Notes: generated from the letters alone by a model not told the origin. DNA of 28,569 bases from JANWHZ01 sp041487535 (GCA_041487535.1 JBGPNM010000010.1:1-28569), one strand, 5' to 3'; positions 14,911 through 23,222 are shown, counted from the first letter of the stretch. Translations and numbers: made by a program.

Positions 14911-15384
14911 CTACTGTTGCCCGATGCCGTTTCTGGCAATAAGCATCCGCAGCTCCAAGTTCGGGAAGCTGGTATACGGCCGCTGCCAGCCGACCGTAAT
15001 GTCCAATACCTTAGAGTCGGTCAGGTTGTAGAAAGGGTCCGAGCTGGGAAGAGAAGTTGAAGGAGTTACCGTGAGCGAAGGCGTATAGGTAACTGTGGCC
15101 GTACTGCCGTCTTCGGCAGGGAAGCTGTTGTTCGGATAGCAGTTCGTCGTACTGCTGATGGCGTTGTAGTCGAGCGCCCGGTCTATTTCCGGGCAGGCGC
15201 TCAGGACCGTGTAAATTTCGTTTAGTTGACGGGCAATAGCGTATTGTTGCCGTACGGCGTTCGCGGCACCTGTCAACCCAATCATAATAATTGGGAAGAT
15301 AATGCTGGCAACAAGAATTTCAACTATCGAGAAGCCAGCCTGTTTACTACGCCTGTCGTTATAGATGCGTCGCTGGTTTTTCAT
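14911..15384 (-). CDS. Minor pilin with class III prepilin signal (PilV/GspI-like)
   Basis: This 157-aa protein has the prepilin motif KQAG-FSIVEILVASIIFPIIMIGL, with processing expected after Gly and Glu+5 present. 'FSivEiLVA..i' is typical of PilV/GspI minor pilins. The C-terminal domain contains two Cys (SACPE and TTNCYP). A TATAAT 12 nt before the ATG suggests a private promoter separate from the pilA terminator just upstream. It is followed without a gap by the next minor pilin. Confidence 0.82.
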   Translation of the reverse strand: MKNQRRIYNDRRSKQAGFSIVEILVASIIFPIIMIGLTGAANAVRQQYAIARQLNEIYTVLSACPEIDRALDYNAISSTTNCYPNNSFPAEDGSTATVTYTPSLTVTPSTSLPSSDPFYNLTDSKVLDITVGWQRPYTSFPNLELRMLIARNGIGQQ

Positions 15385-15396
15385 TCTTATGCTTCA

Positions 15397-15402
15397 TTAT
15401 AC
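15397..15402 (-). promoter_or_regulatory. -10 TATAAT for the minor-pilin operon
   Basis: Minus-strand TATAAT (plus ATTATA) lies between the pilA terminator and the minor pilin ATG at 15384. The predicted start leaves a leader of only about 5 nt. It explains how the downstream pilus genes are expressed past the pilA terminator. Confidence 0.5.
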
Positions 15403-15406
15403 AAGT

Positions 15407-15437
15407 AAAAACCGGAGCTGTTTAGGCTCCGGTTTTT
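15407..15437 (-). terminator. Intrinsic terminator after pilA
   Basis: AAAAACCGGAGC at 15407-15418 pairs with GCTCCGGTTTTT at 15426-15437 with a 7-nt loop. Read on the minus strand, the GC-rich stem is followed by a T-run, 19 bp beyond the pilA stop at 15457. This isolates pilA as its own transcriptional unit, as expected for an abundant major pilin. Confidence 0.85.
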
Positions 15438-15456
15438 TTAGGTTAGGAAGAGTATC

Positions 15457-15915
15457 CTAGGTGTTGCTCTTCTTCACGAAGGTGCCGCCGCCTTCAAGGG
15501 TGGCATCGACTTCGAAGGCCGTACAGCCGTTATCTGTAGGCATCGTCGTTGCTGTCGTGTTGGTACAGCTAGCGCCGGTGGCGGTATAACCGTAGTGGTT
15601 TGCGCCGCTTGGAAGTGCTGTGAGCGCGCCGCCCTTAGGATCATTCAAGGCAGCCGGATCGAAGCCTTTCATGTACGTTGATAGGAACGTTGCATCTTGC
15701 AGATCCTTCAGTGTCGGGTAGAAACCGTACTGCGCGTAAAACGCTTCGACATGGCTATCGAGGGCGTTTAAGTCCGTTTGCCGCTTGCTGTCGCGGGCCT
15801 TCGCCTGCACGCCCGTAAATGTCACAATCACAAGCGTCGCCAAGATGCCGATGATGATAATCACGATTAGAAGTTCCACCAGTGTGAAACCTTTTTGCTT
15901 CTTCAGTGAGACCAT
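15457..15915 (-). CDS. pilA: Major type IV pilin (PilA/PilE-like)
   Basis: This 152-aa prepilin starts MVSLKKQKG-FTLVELLIVIIIIGIL, a short class III leader of 9 residues cleaved after Gly, with Glu+5. The helix continues into KARDSKRQTDLNALDSHVEAFYAQYGFYPT, a phrase common in CPR and Gram-positive pilins. Two Cys near the C-terminus (ASCTN, NGCTAF) can close a D-loop. A strong Shine-Dalgarno (AGGAGGG, minus strand) and a near-consensus promoter at 16011-16038, plus its own terminator, indicate high monocistronic expression. The translocase PilB and platform protein PilC are encoded upstream. Confidence 0.93.
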   Translation of the reverse strand: MVSLKKQKGFTLVELLIVIIIIGILATLVIVTFTGVQAKARDSKRQTDLNALDSHVEAFYAQYGFYPTLKDLQDATFLSTYMKGFDPAALNDPKGGALTALPSGANHYGYTATGASCTNTTATTMPTDNGCTAFEVDATLEGGGTFVKKSNT

Positions 15916-16010
15916 GATAGCCCACCCTCCTAGTTAGTAGTTATATTTGTTAATAATCATGATACTTTTTGATGCTCCAACTATCAGGAGTGTATCAGTA
16001 TCTGACAAGA

Positions 16011-16038
16011 ATTATAACCATAACCTAGTTGAAGTCAA
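16011..16038 (-). promoter_or_regulatory. Near-consensus sigma70-type promoter of pilA
   Basis: On the minus strand, -35 TTGACT (16038-16033) and -10 TATAAT (16016-16011) are separated by 16 nt. The predicted start near 16004 gives a leader of about 88 nt ending in the strong pilA Shine-Dalgarno. The promoter lies downstream of the duplicated pilC tail, so the insert between pilC and pilA leaves pilA expression intact. Confidence 0.7.
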
Positions 16039-16062
16039 GAATCAGCTATCGCGATTGGGGAA

Positions 16063-16076
16063 AAGAGCAGCCCGAG
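16063..16076 (+). repeat. Short dispersed repeat AAGAGCAGCCCGAG, copy 3
   Basis: It matches 9753-9766 over 14 nt. It lies 60 bp from the duplicated pilC tail, and CAGCCCGA (16068-16075) forms an 8-bp inverted repeat with TCGGGCTG (16144-16151) inside that tail. Confidence 0.5.
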
Positions 16077-16104
16077 TGACGGATTTACTCCGGCGCCCGG
16101 CGCG

Positions 16105-16130
16105 ATGAGAGAAACCTGGGTTTCTCCCAT
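16105..16130. other. Hairpin beside the duplicated pilC tail
   Basis: ATGAGAGAAACC and GGTTTCTCCCAT pair over 12 positions with one A/C mismatch and a 2-nt loop (core GAGAAACC-TG-GGTTTCTC is perfect). On the minus strand it lies just after the relic pilC stop, where an ancestral pilC terminator or attenuator would be. No T-run follows. Confidence 0.5.
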
Positions 16131-16135
16131 TACCT

Positions 16136-16199
16136 CTACCCGTTCGGGCTGACATGCGTGCTGAGCGACGCGATGGGGCCCATGACGCTGATGGCAATG
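16136..16199 (-). pseudogene. Detached second copy of the pilC 3' end (64 bp)
   Basis: This stretch repeats 17816-17879 with two mismatches (16166 and 16169). It encodes the same last residues, AISVMGPIASLSTHVSPNG plus stop, and both mismatches are third-position synonymous changes (TCC/TCG Ser, GCC/GCG Ala). No pilC homology continues upstream of 16199. It is therefore a 5'-truncated pilC tail that diverged under coding constraint, probably the original tail or a donor-strain tail left by insertion of 16200-17815. Confidence 0.85.
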
Positions 16200-16380
16200 T
16201 ACAACTCTGGAGCGGCGAGAGTACCAGAGCCCGGAAGCCAAAGGTCGCCAGACGCTGCAACTTCTTTGGTAGCTGCCGTTGCAGGGCAACCCAGCGTTGT
16301 CTTACACTTGCAGATGGGAATACACAAACCATTTTGTCTTCTCCTTTGTATGTTGGTTGTTGACACTCCAAGCATACAAT
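16200..16380 (-). other. Remnant-like region with a ribosome binding site and ATG leading into the pilC relic
   Basis: On the minus strand AAGGAG (plus 16341-16346) lies 8 nt before an ATG at 16332-16330. The frame from that ATG runs 96 codons to 16042 with no recognisable domain. A different frame joins in phase with the pilC relic. The sequence looks like a start region fused to unrelated decayed coding DNA, so I do not call a gene. Confidence 0.35.
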
Positions 16381-16419
16381 ACACAAAAAGAACCCGGCTA
16401 GAGCCGGGTCTTTTTGTGT
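16381..16419. terminator. Strong bidirectional terminator at the end of the cassette operon
   Basis: ACACAAAAAGA and CCCGGC pair with GCCGGG and TCTTTTTGTGT around a TAGA loop, a 17-bp stem with a single bulged A (16392). T-runs flank it on both strands. It lies 56 bp beyond the stop of the gene at 16475-17116, ending the cassette transcript before the pilC relic and pilA promoter. Confidence 0.85.
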
Positions 16420-16474
16420 GCGGAAGACAGATCTGTCTGGGATTAGGGGTTATCCTCTAAAAGCCCAACCCTAT

Positions 16475-17116
16475 TTAAGTTGCAAGTTCAGCTTCTGTAA
16501 CTTCAAGCGGCGATGCTCCGGTTGCCTCCGCAGGAACGATGTACTTGTCGCCAACCGGTTGGCCGATTGCGGTATTGCCCGCAACCGGAAAGTACTTGCC
16601 GTTATCGCTCTGCCGGAGGAAGAACAGGTATTTACTGCCAATTTTTAGGGAGGGAATGCCTTCGGCGACGGCATATCCGTCATTGGTCTTACCGCCGACG
16701 ACAACCACGGTAATTGTGCTGCCCCGTAGGTTACCGGCTACCCGCAAAATACGTTTCACGCTGACGGTGTAATGCGTATGCGGAACATCCGCGACAGGCT
16801 TACCATATGGGTCAGTTCCAATGATTGGCGTCTCCGGGTAGAAGACCGATTGGACAATCCCCACAACTATATAATCCGAGTTCCGGACAAGTTCGCTTCG
16901 GGTTGCAAACACCGGGTGGTCCTCATGGATAGTAGTCACATGCTCTGCGCTAGCGTTATGGCTGGTGCTTATTCTGGAAGCGGGAGAGTTTGGACGTATA
17001 AGATAATATGCTGTTGCCAAAATTGCAAACGCTACAAGCAGCAGGGGAACGGCCAATGTGGGCCATACCCTTCGCGTTAACCACTGTTTCTTACTTAAAA
17101 TGCCTGGCCGTTTCAT
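16475..17116 (-). CDS. Membrane-anchored protein of unknown function, partner of the metallopeptidase
   Basis: I do not recognise a named family. This 213-aa protein has a basic N-terminus, one transmembrane segment (about residues 18-40) and an extracytoplasmic domain. The domain (about 70-190) reads as a beta-rich, OB-like fold: SDYIVVGIVQSV, HYTVSVKRILRV, STITVVVVGG, KIGSKYLFFLRQ, then YFPVAG. Such domains occur in secreted proteins of Gram-positives and CPR. AAGGAG lies 4 nt before its ATG and overlaps the stop of the upstream metallopeptidase gene, so the two are translationally coupled. A shared extracellular role is inferred. Confidence 0.75.
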   Translation of the reverse strand: MKRPGILSKKQWLTRRVWPTLAVPLLLVAFAILATAYYLIRPNSPASRISTSHNASAEHVTTIHEDHPVFATRSELVRNSDYIVVGIVQSVFYPETPIIGTDPYGKPVADVPHTHYTVSVKRILRVAGNLRGSTITVVVVGGKTNDGYAVAEGIPSLKIGSKYLFFLRQSDNGKYFPVAGNTAIGQPVGDKYIVPAEATGASPLEVTEAELAT

Positions 17117-17124
17117 AGAGCTCC

Positions 17125-17664
17125 TTACGGGTACAGATTATTAACGTCACGAATATCATATGATTGCGGGGTGTTATAGTTTAAGTATCCTTGTTTCATT
17201 ATACTCGTGGCTGTAAGCGTTGACGGCGGATGTGCAAGGCCGATTGCATGCCCGAGCTCATGTGTGGAGACTTTTGTGCGCATGAAGTCGCTCAAGGGAT
17301 CCATTGTACGTTGGTTCAGGTGGATAACTGACGAAGAATACGTGCAGGTCCAGCACGGGCTGTTTACTGTCCAAGCCAACGCATCAGTTGTGGAATCGTA
17401 CGTATCATATGCGCTAATCTCCAGGGCATAAGGTACCCCTGGCCAGTTTTGAACGTAAACCTTTGTCGGTGTATTCGTCCAGTTGGCGCCACCTTGATAG
17501 ACATTCCCGAGATAGCGATGGTAACCACCATAGTAGTAATACAGATATAGATATGTACCGGACCGTGGCCACTTACCGCCGAAGACTGTCGCAGATGCAG
17601 TACCGTAATACAGCACGGGCGTTACTAACAGCGCGGCAAAGACAAGCCAAAACTTACTCTTCAT
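17125..17664 (-). CDS. Secreted matrixin-type zinc metallopeptidase (M10-like)
   Basis: With the start at 17664 the protein is 179 aa: signal peptide MKSKFWLVFAALLVTPVLYY with likely cleavage near TASA-TVF, then a small catalytic domain. The zinc motif HELGHAIGLAH (residues 135-145; three His ligands, catalytic Glu136) and a Met-turn SIM (154-156) followed by the C-terminal helix YDIRDVNNLYP are the metzincin/matrixin pattern. Cys104 and Cys107 could form a local disulfide. There is no prodomain Cys switch, so it should be active on export. Possible substrates are host or neighbour surface proteins or pilins; this is open. An upstream in-frame start at 17724 would spoil the signal peptide. 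No Shine-Dalgarno is visible. Confidence 0.85.
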   Translation of the reverse strand: MKSKFWLVFAALLVTPVLYYGTASATVFGGKWPRSGTYLYLYYYYGGYHRYLGNVYQGGANWTNTPTKVYVQNWPGVPYALEISAYDTYDSTTDALAWTVNSPCWTCTYSSSVIHLNQRTMDPLSDFMRTKVSTHELGHAIGLAHPPSTLTATSIMKQGYLNYNTPQSYDIRDVNNLYP

Positions 17665-17815
17665 AAATAACCGCAGAGGAAGCATTAAATTTATGCTACA
17701 ACAAGAATGACACAAAAGCAACATTATTTACATATAAAGCTAATGATTACCCCTGTTTCACGAAGACGTACCCGGCTTCTTAAAGTAGCGGATTATTATA
17801 GTATATTACTTTACG

Positions 17816-17879
17816 CTACCCGTTCGGGCTGACATGCGTGCTGAGGGAGGCGATGGGGCCCATGACGCTGATGGCAATG
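17816..17879 (-). repeat. pilC 3' end, partner of the direct repeat at 16136
   Basis: These 64 bp are the last codons and stop of intact pilC and match 16136-16199 in 62 of 64 positions. The similarity starts exactly at the stop codon on the pilA-proximal side and stops abruptly on the other side. Confidence 0.9.
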
Positions 17880-19105
17880 AGGCCGATCATGCCGCCAAGT
17901 ACGATGATCATGACCGGTTCGATGATCGAGGCCAGGTTGTCGATCAGTCCGTTGACGTCCTCTTCGTAGAAGTCCGCAATCTTCACCAGGATTTTATCGA
18001 TCTGTCCGGTCTCTTCGCCGACGGCGAGCATCTGCGAGACAATCGGCGGGAAGATGGCGCTTTTGCTCAGCGGTTTGCTCAGCGGTTTGCCGTTCCTCAC
18101 TTCAATCGCGGCCGCTACTAGCTCGGCCTGGATCACTTTGTTGCCGATGGCGCCACCGGTTACCTCTAGGGCCTCTAGCACGGTAACGCCGGCAGAAGTA
18201 AGGGCCGAGAACGTGCGCGCAAACCGCGAGATGGCTACTTTCACGATGATAACTTTCACGACGGGTATCTTTAGGAGCAGCGCGTGGAAGCGGTATTTGC
18301 CCTTGGGCGTGCGGATGTAGCGAAGCAGAAAGTAGGCGGCAACGCCGGACAGTGCGACTATGAAGAGGATGTTCGGCGCCGAATTGAGTACTGGTATCAG
18401 GGCTAGTACCGGGATATGCCGGATAACGCTATGGCTAAGGCAAAAGTCGCTGATGCCGAGCAGCACACGGGTGTATATTGGCAATGATGCGCCGCCGCCG
18501 CTCAGGCTGGTCAGGATTTTGCCGATTTTGGGAACGATGCCGATCATGAGGCCGAAGAAAGCAACGATAGTGACGGAAAATATCATGACCGGATACGTCA
18601 TGGCGCCTTTGACCTTCTTGCGCATGCTGGCGTCTTTCTCAGACTGGTCGGCCAGGCGCTTGAGGATATCGTCCAGAATGCCGCCTGATTCGCCGGCTTT
18701 GACCATGTTGATATATACTTCGGAGAATACGTCAGGAAACCGCGCAAATGCGTCGCCCAGCGGTATGCCCGACTGGATGTCCTTGGCAACGGTGCCGATG
18801 ACGGTCTTGAAATATTTGTTTTCGGCCTGTTCTTGCAGTGTTGCCAGCGAGCGCGGCAGCGGTACGCCCGCCGAAACAAGCGTGGAAAGCTGGCGGGTAA
18901 ACATCACCAGGTCACGGAGCTTTACTTTGGGCCTGAACAGATTACCCAGACGGGCTTTGTTGCCGCTGGTTGTGTCCACTTTGATAAGAATCGGGCGCAT
19001 ACCCTGTTTGCTGAGCGCGGCAATGAGCGCGTCACGGTCGGGCGCATCGTAAGCTCCGTTAAGCTTTTTGCCGTCGTGATTTATCGCCGTATAACTAAAT
19101 CGCAT
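17816..19105 (-). CDS. pilC: Type IV pilus inner-membrane platform protein PilC (GspF family)
   Basis: This 429-aa protein is normal length, with two T2SSF domains. The first contains RDLVMFTRQLSTLVSAGVPLPRSL and ESGGILDDILKRLADQSEKD; the second contains RFARTFSALTSAGVTVLEALE, GEETGQIDKILVKIADFYEEDV and VMIIVLGGMIGLIAISVMGPI. Three transmembrane helices are expected (about 190, 240 and 400). It starts 1 nt after the pilB stop. PilC couples the PilB ATPase to pilin extraction. Its last 64 bp are duplicated at 16136, beyond a two-gene insert. Confidence 0.96.
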   Translation of the reverse strand: MRFSYTAINHDGKKLNGAYDAPDRDALIAALSKQGMRPILIKVDTTSGNKARLGNLFRPKVKLRDLVMFTRQLSTLVSAGVPLPRSLATLQEQAENKYFKTVIGTVAKDIQSGIPLGDAFARFPDVFSEVYINMVKAGESGGILDDILKRLADQSEKDASMRKKVKGAMTYPVMIFSVTIVAFFGLMIGIVPKIGKILTSLSGGGASLPIYTRVLLGISDFCLSHSVIRHIPVLALIPVLNSAPNILFIVALSGVAAYFLLRYIRTPKGKYRFHALLLKIPVVKVIIVKVAISRFARTFSALTSAGVTVLEALEVTGGAIGNKVIQAELVAAAIEVRNGKPLSKPLSKSAIFPPIVSQMLAVGEETGQIDKILVKIADFYEEDVNGLIDNLASIIEPVMIIVLGGMIGLIAISVMGPIASLSTHVSPNG

Positions 19106-19106
19106 A

Positions 19107-20930
19107 CTATTCTTCTGCGGTTACGCGCAGAACCTCCTCTATTGTGGTTTCGCCGCGCAACGCCTTTATAAAACCGTCGAGCTGCATGGTAAGCATACCT
19201 TCCTGGATGGCTGCCTGCTGGATACTGTCGCTGGTGCCGCTGCCGACAATAAGCTTCTGTACGGTCTCGGAGTTGTGTAGCACTTCGTAAATGCCAAAGC
19301 GGCCGCGGTAGCCGCTGTGGTTGCATGCGGCGCATCCGTCCTCGTGCGCTTTGAATAGCCGTTTGAAAGTCGTAGGAGTCGTGCTCAGATCGGTAGCCGC
19401 ACCGGCTTTGGCGCCTTTTGCGTTGCTACTGGGTATGCCGATGCCGTCCTGCAGCGCTTGTGCCTCTAGCTCGTTCATCTGCTTCATGCCGGCGGCGCCA
19501 TCGATCCTAAACGTCTTCATCAGCTGTTTGAGATCTGCTTCGCTTGGAGCGTAGGCTTCTTTGCACTCCACGCACAGACGCCGCACCAAGCGCTGGCCGA
19601 TAACCGCGCGGACGGTACTGGCAATCAAGAACGGCTCAATACCCATCTCTAGGAGGCGCGGCAAGCAAGTGGCGGCGTTGTTGGTGTGCAGGGTTGAAAA
19701 TACCAAGTGTCCCGTCAGGGCAGCTTGCACGCCCAGCTCGGCAGTTTCGCTGTCGCGGATCTCACCAACCATAATGATGTTAGGGTCTTGGCGCAGCAGC
19801 GCGCGCAAACCGTTGGTGAATGTCATGCCGGCAATCGGGTTAACCTGCGTCTGGTTCACCCCCGGTATACGGTACTCAACCGGGTCTTCTACGGTAGCAA
19901 TGTTCACGCCCGGCGTGTTTAGCATGCTCAGCACGCTAAACAGCGTGGTTGACTTGCCGGAACCCGTCGGGCCGGTCACCAGCACCATACCGTGCGGCTG
20001 TACAATGGCGTGCTTGAGCGTTTCCATGGCCGCCCCCCAGAAGCCCAAGCCCTCGAAACCGGCGGCTTTGCTCGATTCGTTCAAAATGCGCATTACCACC
20101 TTTTCGCCGTCAACAATCGGCAGGGTAGAGACACGGATAGCGTACAAACCGCTGCCGACCTGCACCTTAAAGCGGCCGTCCTGCGGTGCGCGGTGCTCGT
20201 CTATCTTCAGATTGGATAGGATTTTAATGCGCGACACCAATGCCCCAAGCATCTTACGCGGCAGCTTGTTGACTTCGCGCAAAATGCCGTCAATGCGGTA
20301 GCGCACTAATACGAACGTTTCGCGAGGCTCAACGTGTATGTCGCTCGCGTTGGAGTTGATTGCGTACTCGATCAGAAGGTTGACTGTTTGGGCGATTGGC
20401 GAGTCTTCGGCCAAATCCTCGGCGTCTGCTTCTTCCGCGTCGTCGGGTTCGTTCTGGCCGGAAATGACTTTTGTCAGTTCGTTTCCGAGCTGGCCGCTCT
20501 CGCGGTATTGGTCCAGCGCCGCCTGCAGCTGGCTGTCCGTGGTGATGTACACGCGAAGGTTATTGCCGAGCTGCTTTTGCAGAAAGTTGAGCGCTTGGAT
20601 ATCGTCCGGGTCTTCCATGGCGACGAGTTTGGTGTCATTCTCGTCCACGTCGAATACCACCGCGTGGTATTGCCGGGCGATCCGTTCCGGCAGGAGGTTC
20701 AGGATGTCTTTCTTGATGTCTTTAGCGTTCAGCTCAAGCAGCGGCACTTCAATCTCATCGGCGTAGAGCTTGGTCAGCTCTTTTTCGCTGATGAGGTTAT
20801 TTTTGATAACCAGATCCCGGAGCGGCTTTTTTTCTTTCAGCTGTTGCTTGCGCAGCTCCGTCAGCTGGTCGTCGGTCAGTTTGCCGGCGTCTTTTAAGAG
20901 ACGCTCAACCAGAGAGTTAGCTATGCGCAT
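19107..20930 (-). CDS. pilB: Type IV pilus extension ATPase PilB (GspE family)
   Basis: This 607-aa protein has an N-terminal GspE_N domain (about 1-150), then the secretion ATPase core. Asp-box region is NASDIHVEPRE, Walker A is GPTGSGKS (about 320-327), Walker B is NIIMVGEIRDSETAELGVQAALTGH, and HLVFSTLHTNNA is the His box. A zinc tetracysteine is split as CVEC and CAAC by an insert of about 85 residues, longer than usual. PilB powers pilus polymerisation. GAGGGG (minus strand) lies about 6 nt before the ATG. No retraction ATPase (pilT) is in the window. Confidence 0.97.
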   Translation of the reverse strand: MRIANSLVERLLKDAGKLTDDQLTELRKQQLKEKKPLRDLVIKNNLISEKELTKLYADEIEVPLLELNAKDIKKDILNLLPERIARQYHAVVFDVDENDTKLVAMEDPDDIQALNFLQKQLGNNLRVYITTDSQLQAALDQYRESGQLGNELTKVISGQNEPDDAEEADAEDLAEDSPIAQTVNLLIEYAINSNASDIHVEPRETFVLVRYRIDGILREVNKLPRKMLGALVSRIKILSNLKIDEHRAPQDGRFKVQVGSGLYAIRVSTLPIVDGEKVVMRILNESSKAAGFEGLGFWGAAMETLKHAIVQPHGMVLVTGPTGSGKSTTLFSVLSMLNTPGVNIATVEDPVEYRIPGVNQTQVNPIAGMTFTNGLRALLRQDPNIIMVGEIRDSETAELGVQAALTGHLVFSTLHTNNAATCLPRLLEMGIEPFLIASTVRAVIGQRLVRRLCVECKEAYAPSEADLKQLMKTFRIDGAAGMKQMNELEAQALQDGIGIPSSNAKGAKAGAATDLSTTPTTFKRLFKAHEDGCAACNHSGYRGRFGIYEVLHNSETVQKLIVGSGTSDSIQQAAIQEGMLTMQLDGFIKALRGETTIEEVLRVTAEE

Positions 20931-20996
20931 CTCATACCCCTCAAACTACTGGCGTCTGTTTGTGTTTCGGCCACTGTTTCCATCCTTCTGTAGCAC

Positions 20997-21005
20997 ATTC
21001 TACCA
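20997..21005 (-). promoter_or_regulatory. Candidate extended -10 of the pilB-pilC operon
   Basis: Minus-strand TGG-TAGAAT ends about 66 nt upstream of the pilB ATG. No convincing -35 is visible. The remaining pilB-recA intergenic region (20931-21247) holds only this, the recA promoter and a short inverted repeat AGCTA/TAGCT near 21047-21063. Confidence 0.35.
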
Positions 21006-21182
21006 ATAATCCTCAAAAAGCAGAAATACCAGGCTCTGTAGTTAATAGCTATACTACGTAGCTTGAAGTCTTTGCACGTTGGGCGCCGCCCGTGAGCAAG
21101 AGAGGCTTCAAAATTTGTCGTAATTTTCGAGCGCTCTTAATTACTCGCCGTAACATAAGCAATTTTCATGAAACTGTGCGCT

Positions 21183-21191
21183 TGCTATACT
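21183..21191 (+). promoter_or_regulatory. Extended -10 of recA
   Basis: TGC-TATACT lies about 57 nt before the recA ATG. It is followed by a leader ending in GGGAGGTGAT (21233-21242), a near-perfect anti-16S complement 5-10 nt before the start. I see no LexA/SOS box (neither the GAACnnnnGTTC nor the CTGTn8ACAG type) around it. Confidence 0.55.
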
Positions 21192-21247
21192 GGAACCGAC
21201 AGATGCTGGTGGAGTACATAATGCTACGAATAGGGAGGTGATGAAGT

Positions 21248-22294
<1,047 letters not shown>

Positions 22295-22297
22295 ACT

Positions 22298-22642
22298 ATG
22301 GCTGATCTTCCGGTACTCAAAGCCGAACCGACACTCGCAGACGTGCAGGAATACATCGCCAAGGCTTTAGTGTACCGCGGTCATAACGATGAAGAGCTCT
22401 ACGCAATGCTTATGCTTTGCGAAGAGGTTGGGGAGCTGGCGAAGGCTGTACGCAAACACGTGGGCGGCAAGGTAGACCCTGCATCCCGGGATAGCCATAT
22501 CGACGAGGAGGCTGCTGACGTGTTCTGGGTACTTGTTGCCATTTGCAACAGGCTTGGCATTGATCTCGAGAAAGCTTTCCGCGCCAAAGAAGAGAAGAAT
22601 AAAGCCCGCACCTGGCATTATGAAGATCACGCGAATCGTTGA
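22298..22642 (+). CDS. MazG-like nucleotide pyrophosphohydrolase
   Basis: This 114-aa all-alpha protein has the MazG/HisE-type metal site LCEEVGELAKAV (EExxE) and IDEEAADVFWVLVAICNRLGID (ExxD). Small single-domain members hydrolyse dNTPs or aberrant nucleotides (RS21-C6/iMazG-like housecleaning). It lies between recA and recX, 3 nt after recA, and overlaps the recX start by 23 nt. The link to DNA repair is inferred from that operon. It ends with TGA. Confidence 0.85.
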   Translation: MADLPVLKAEPTLADVQEYIAKALVYRGHNDEELYAMLMLCEEVGELAKAVRKHVGGKVDPASRDSHIDEEAADVFWVLVAICNRLGIDLEKAFRAKEEKNKARTWHYEDHANR

Positions 22643-23222
22643 GCAGGAGAAGCAAAAAGGGCTATACTCCATCTTTGTTGACGGGAAATACACCTTTTCG
22701 CTGAGCGAGGCGGCACTGCTGCAAAGCGGCTTGGCCCCGGGGCACGAGCTGACAAAAGCGGAGCTGGGCGATTGGAAACGCCAATCGGCCGACGATAAGG
22801 CTTATGGCGCCGCGCTGCGGTATGCCGCCATGCGGCAGCGCAGCATTGGGGAAATGGTAACGTACCTCAAACGCAAAACTGTCTCCCCTGCCCTTGCTGA
22901 CGTAATACTTAACAAGTTAAGTAAAATAGGTTTGCTGGACGACCAGGTGTTTGCCCGCTCCTTCGTAGCCAACCGTCGCCTGCTCCGCCCTACTTCGAAG
23001 CGAAAATTACAACAGGAGCTGCGAGCCAAACAGGTCAGTGGCGAGTTGATCGGGCAGGTACTTGCCGAAGATGGTGCAGATGAGCAGGCTGCCCTTCGCG
23101 CCGTCATCGCCAAAAAACGTAACTTGCCGAAGTACAAGGCCGACAAGCTCAAACTTATGCAATATCTAGCGCGTCAGGGTTTCGGCTACGACGATATTAA
23201 AAATACGCTCAAGGAGGAGTAG
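22620..23222 (+). CDS. recX: Regulatory protein RecX
   Basis: This 200-aa protein has the RecX pattern: N-terminal IVEQEKQKGLYSIFVDGKY (the extended Firmicutes-like domain), then three-helix repeats including ALRYAAMRQRSIGEMVTYLKRK, IGLLDDQVFARSFVANR and LARQGFGYDDIKNTL. RecX modulates RecA filament growth. The start is placed at ATG 22620 from the conserved N-terminus; the frame is open upstream inside mazG. No clear Shine-Dalgarno is seen, and the 23-nt overlap with mazG suggests coupling. It converges with the PRC-barrel gene across 59 bp without an evident terminator. Confidence 0.93.
   Translation: MKITRIVEQEKQKGLYSIFVDGKYTFSLSEAALLQSGLAPGHELTKAELGDWKRQSADDKAYGAALRYAAMRQRSIGEMVTYLKRKTVSPALADVILNKLSKIGLLDDQVFARSFVANRRLLRPTSKRKLQQELRAKQVSGELIGQVLAEDGADEQAALRAVIAKKRNLPKYKADKLKLMQYLARQGFGYDDIKNTLKEE

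Larger units (their letters stand above)
16136..17879. mobile_element. Putative insertion cassette bounded by direct repeats of the pilC 3' end
   Basis: Direct repeats of 64 bp (16136-16199 and 17816-17879) flank about 1.6 kb that interrupts the pilB-pilC-pilA order with two exported or membrane protein genes on the minus strand and their terminator. pilC keeps a complete 3' end. This is the footprint of insertion at a gene 3' end with restoration of the target. No integrase or transposase is inside, so it is either non-autonomous or was brought in by homologous/illegitimate recombination. The mechanism is inference; the repeats are seen directly. Confidence 0.55.

Noticed and set aside
16136..17879. 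An integrase, transposase or terminal inverted repeats for the pilC-linked cassette
   Set aside because: No frame between the repeats resembles a recombinase, and the ends are direct repeats of coding DNA rather than inverted repeats.
20334..20897. Long open frames opposite pilB (and at 18360-19052 opposite pilC)
   Set aside because: They mirror the codon structure of well-supported genes on the other strand and show no domain or start signals of their own.
21020..21247. LexA/SOS operator upstream of recA
   Set aside because: No sequence matching either common SOS box type was found around the -10 or leader.
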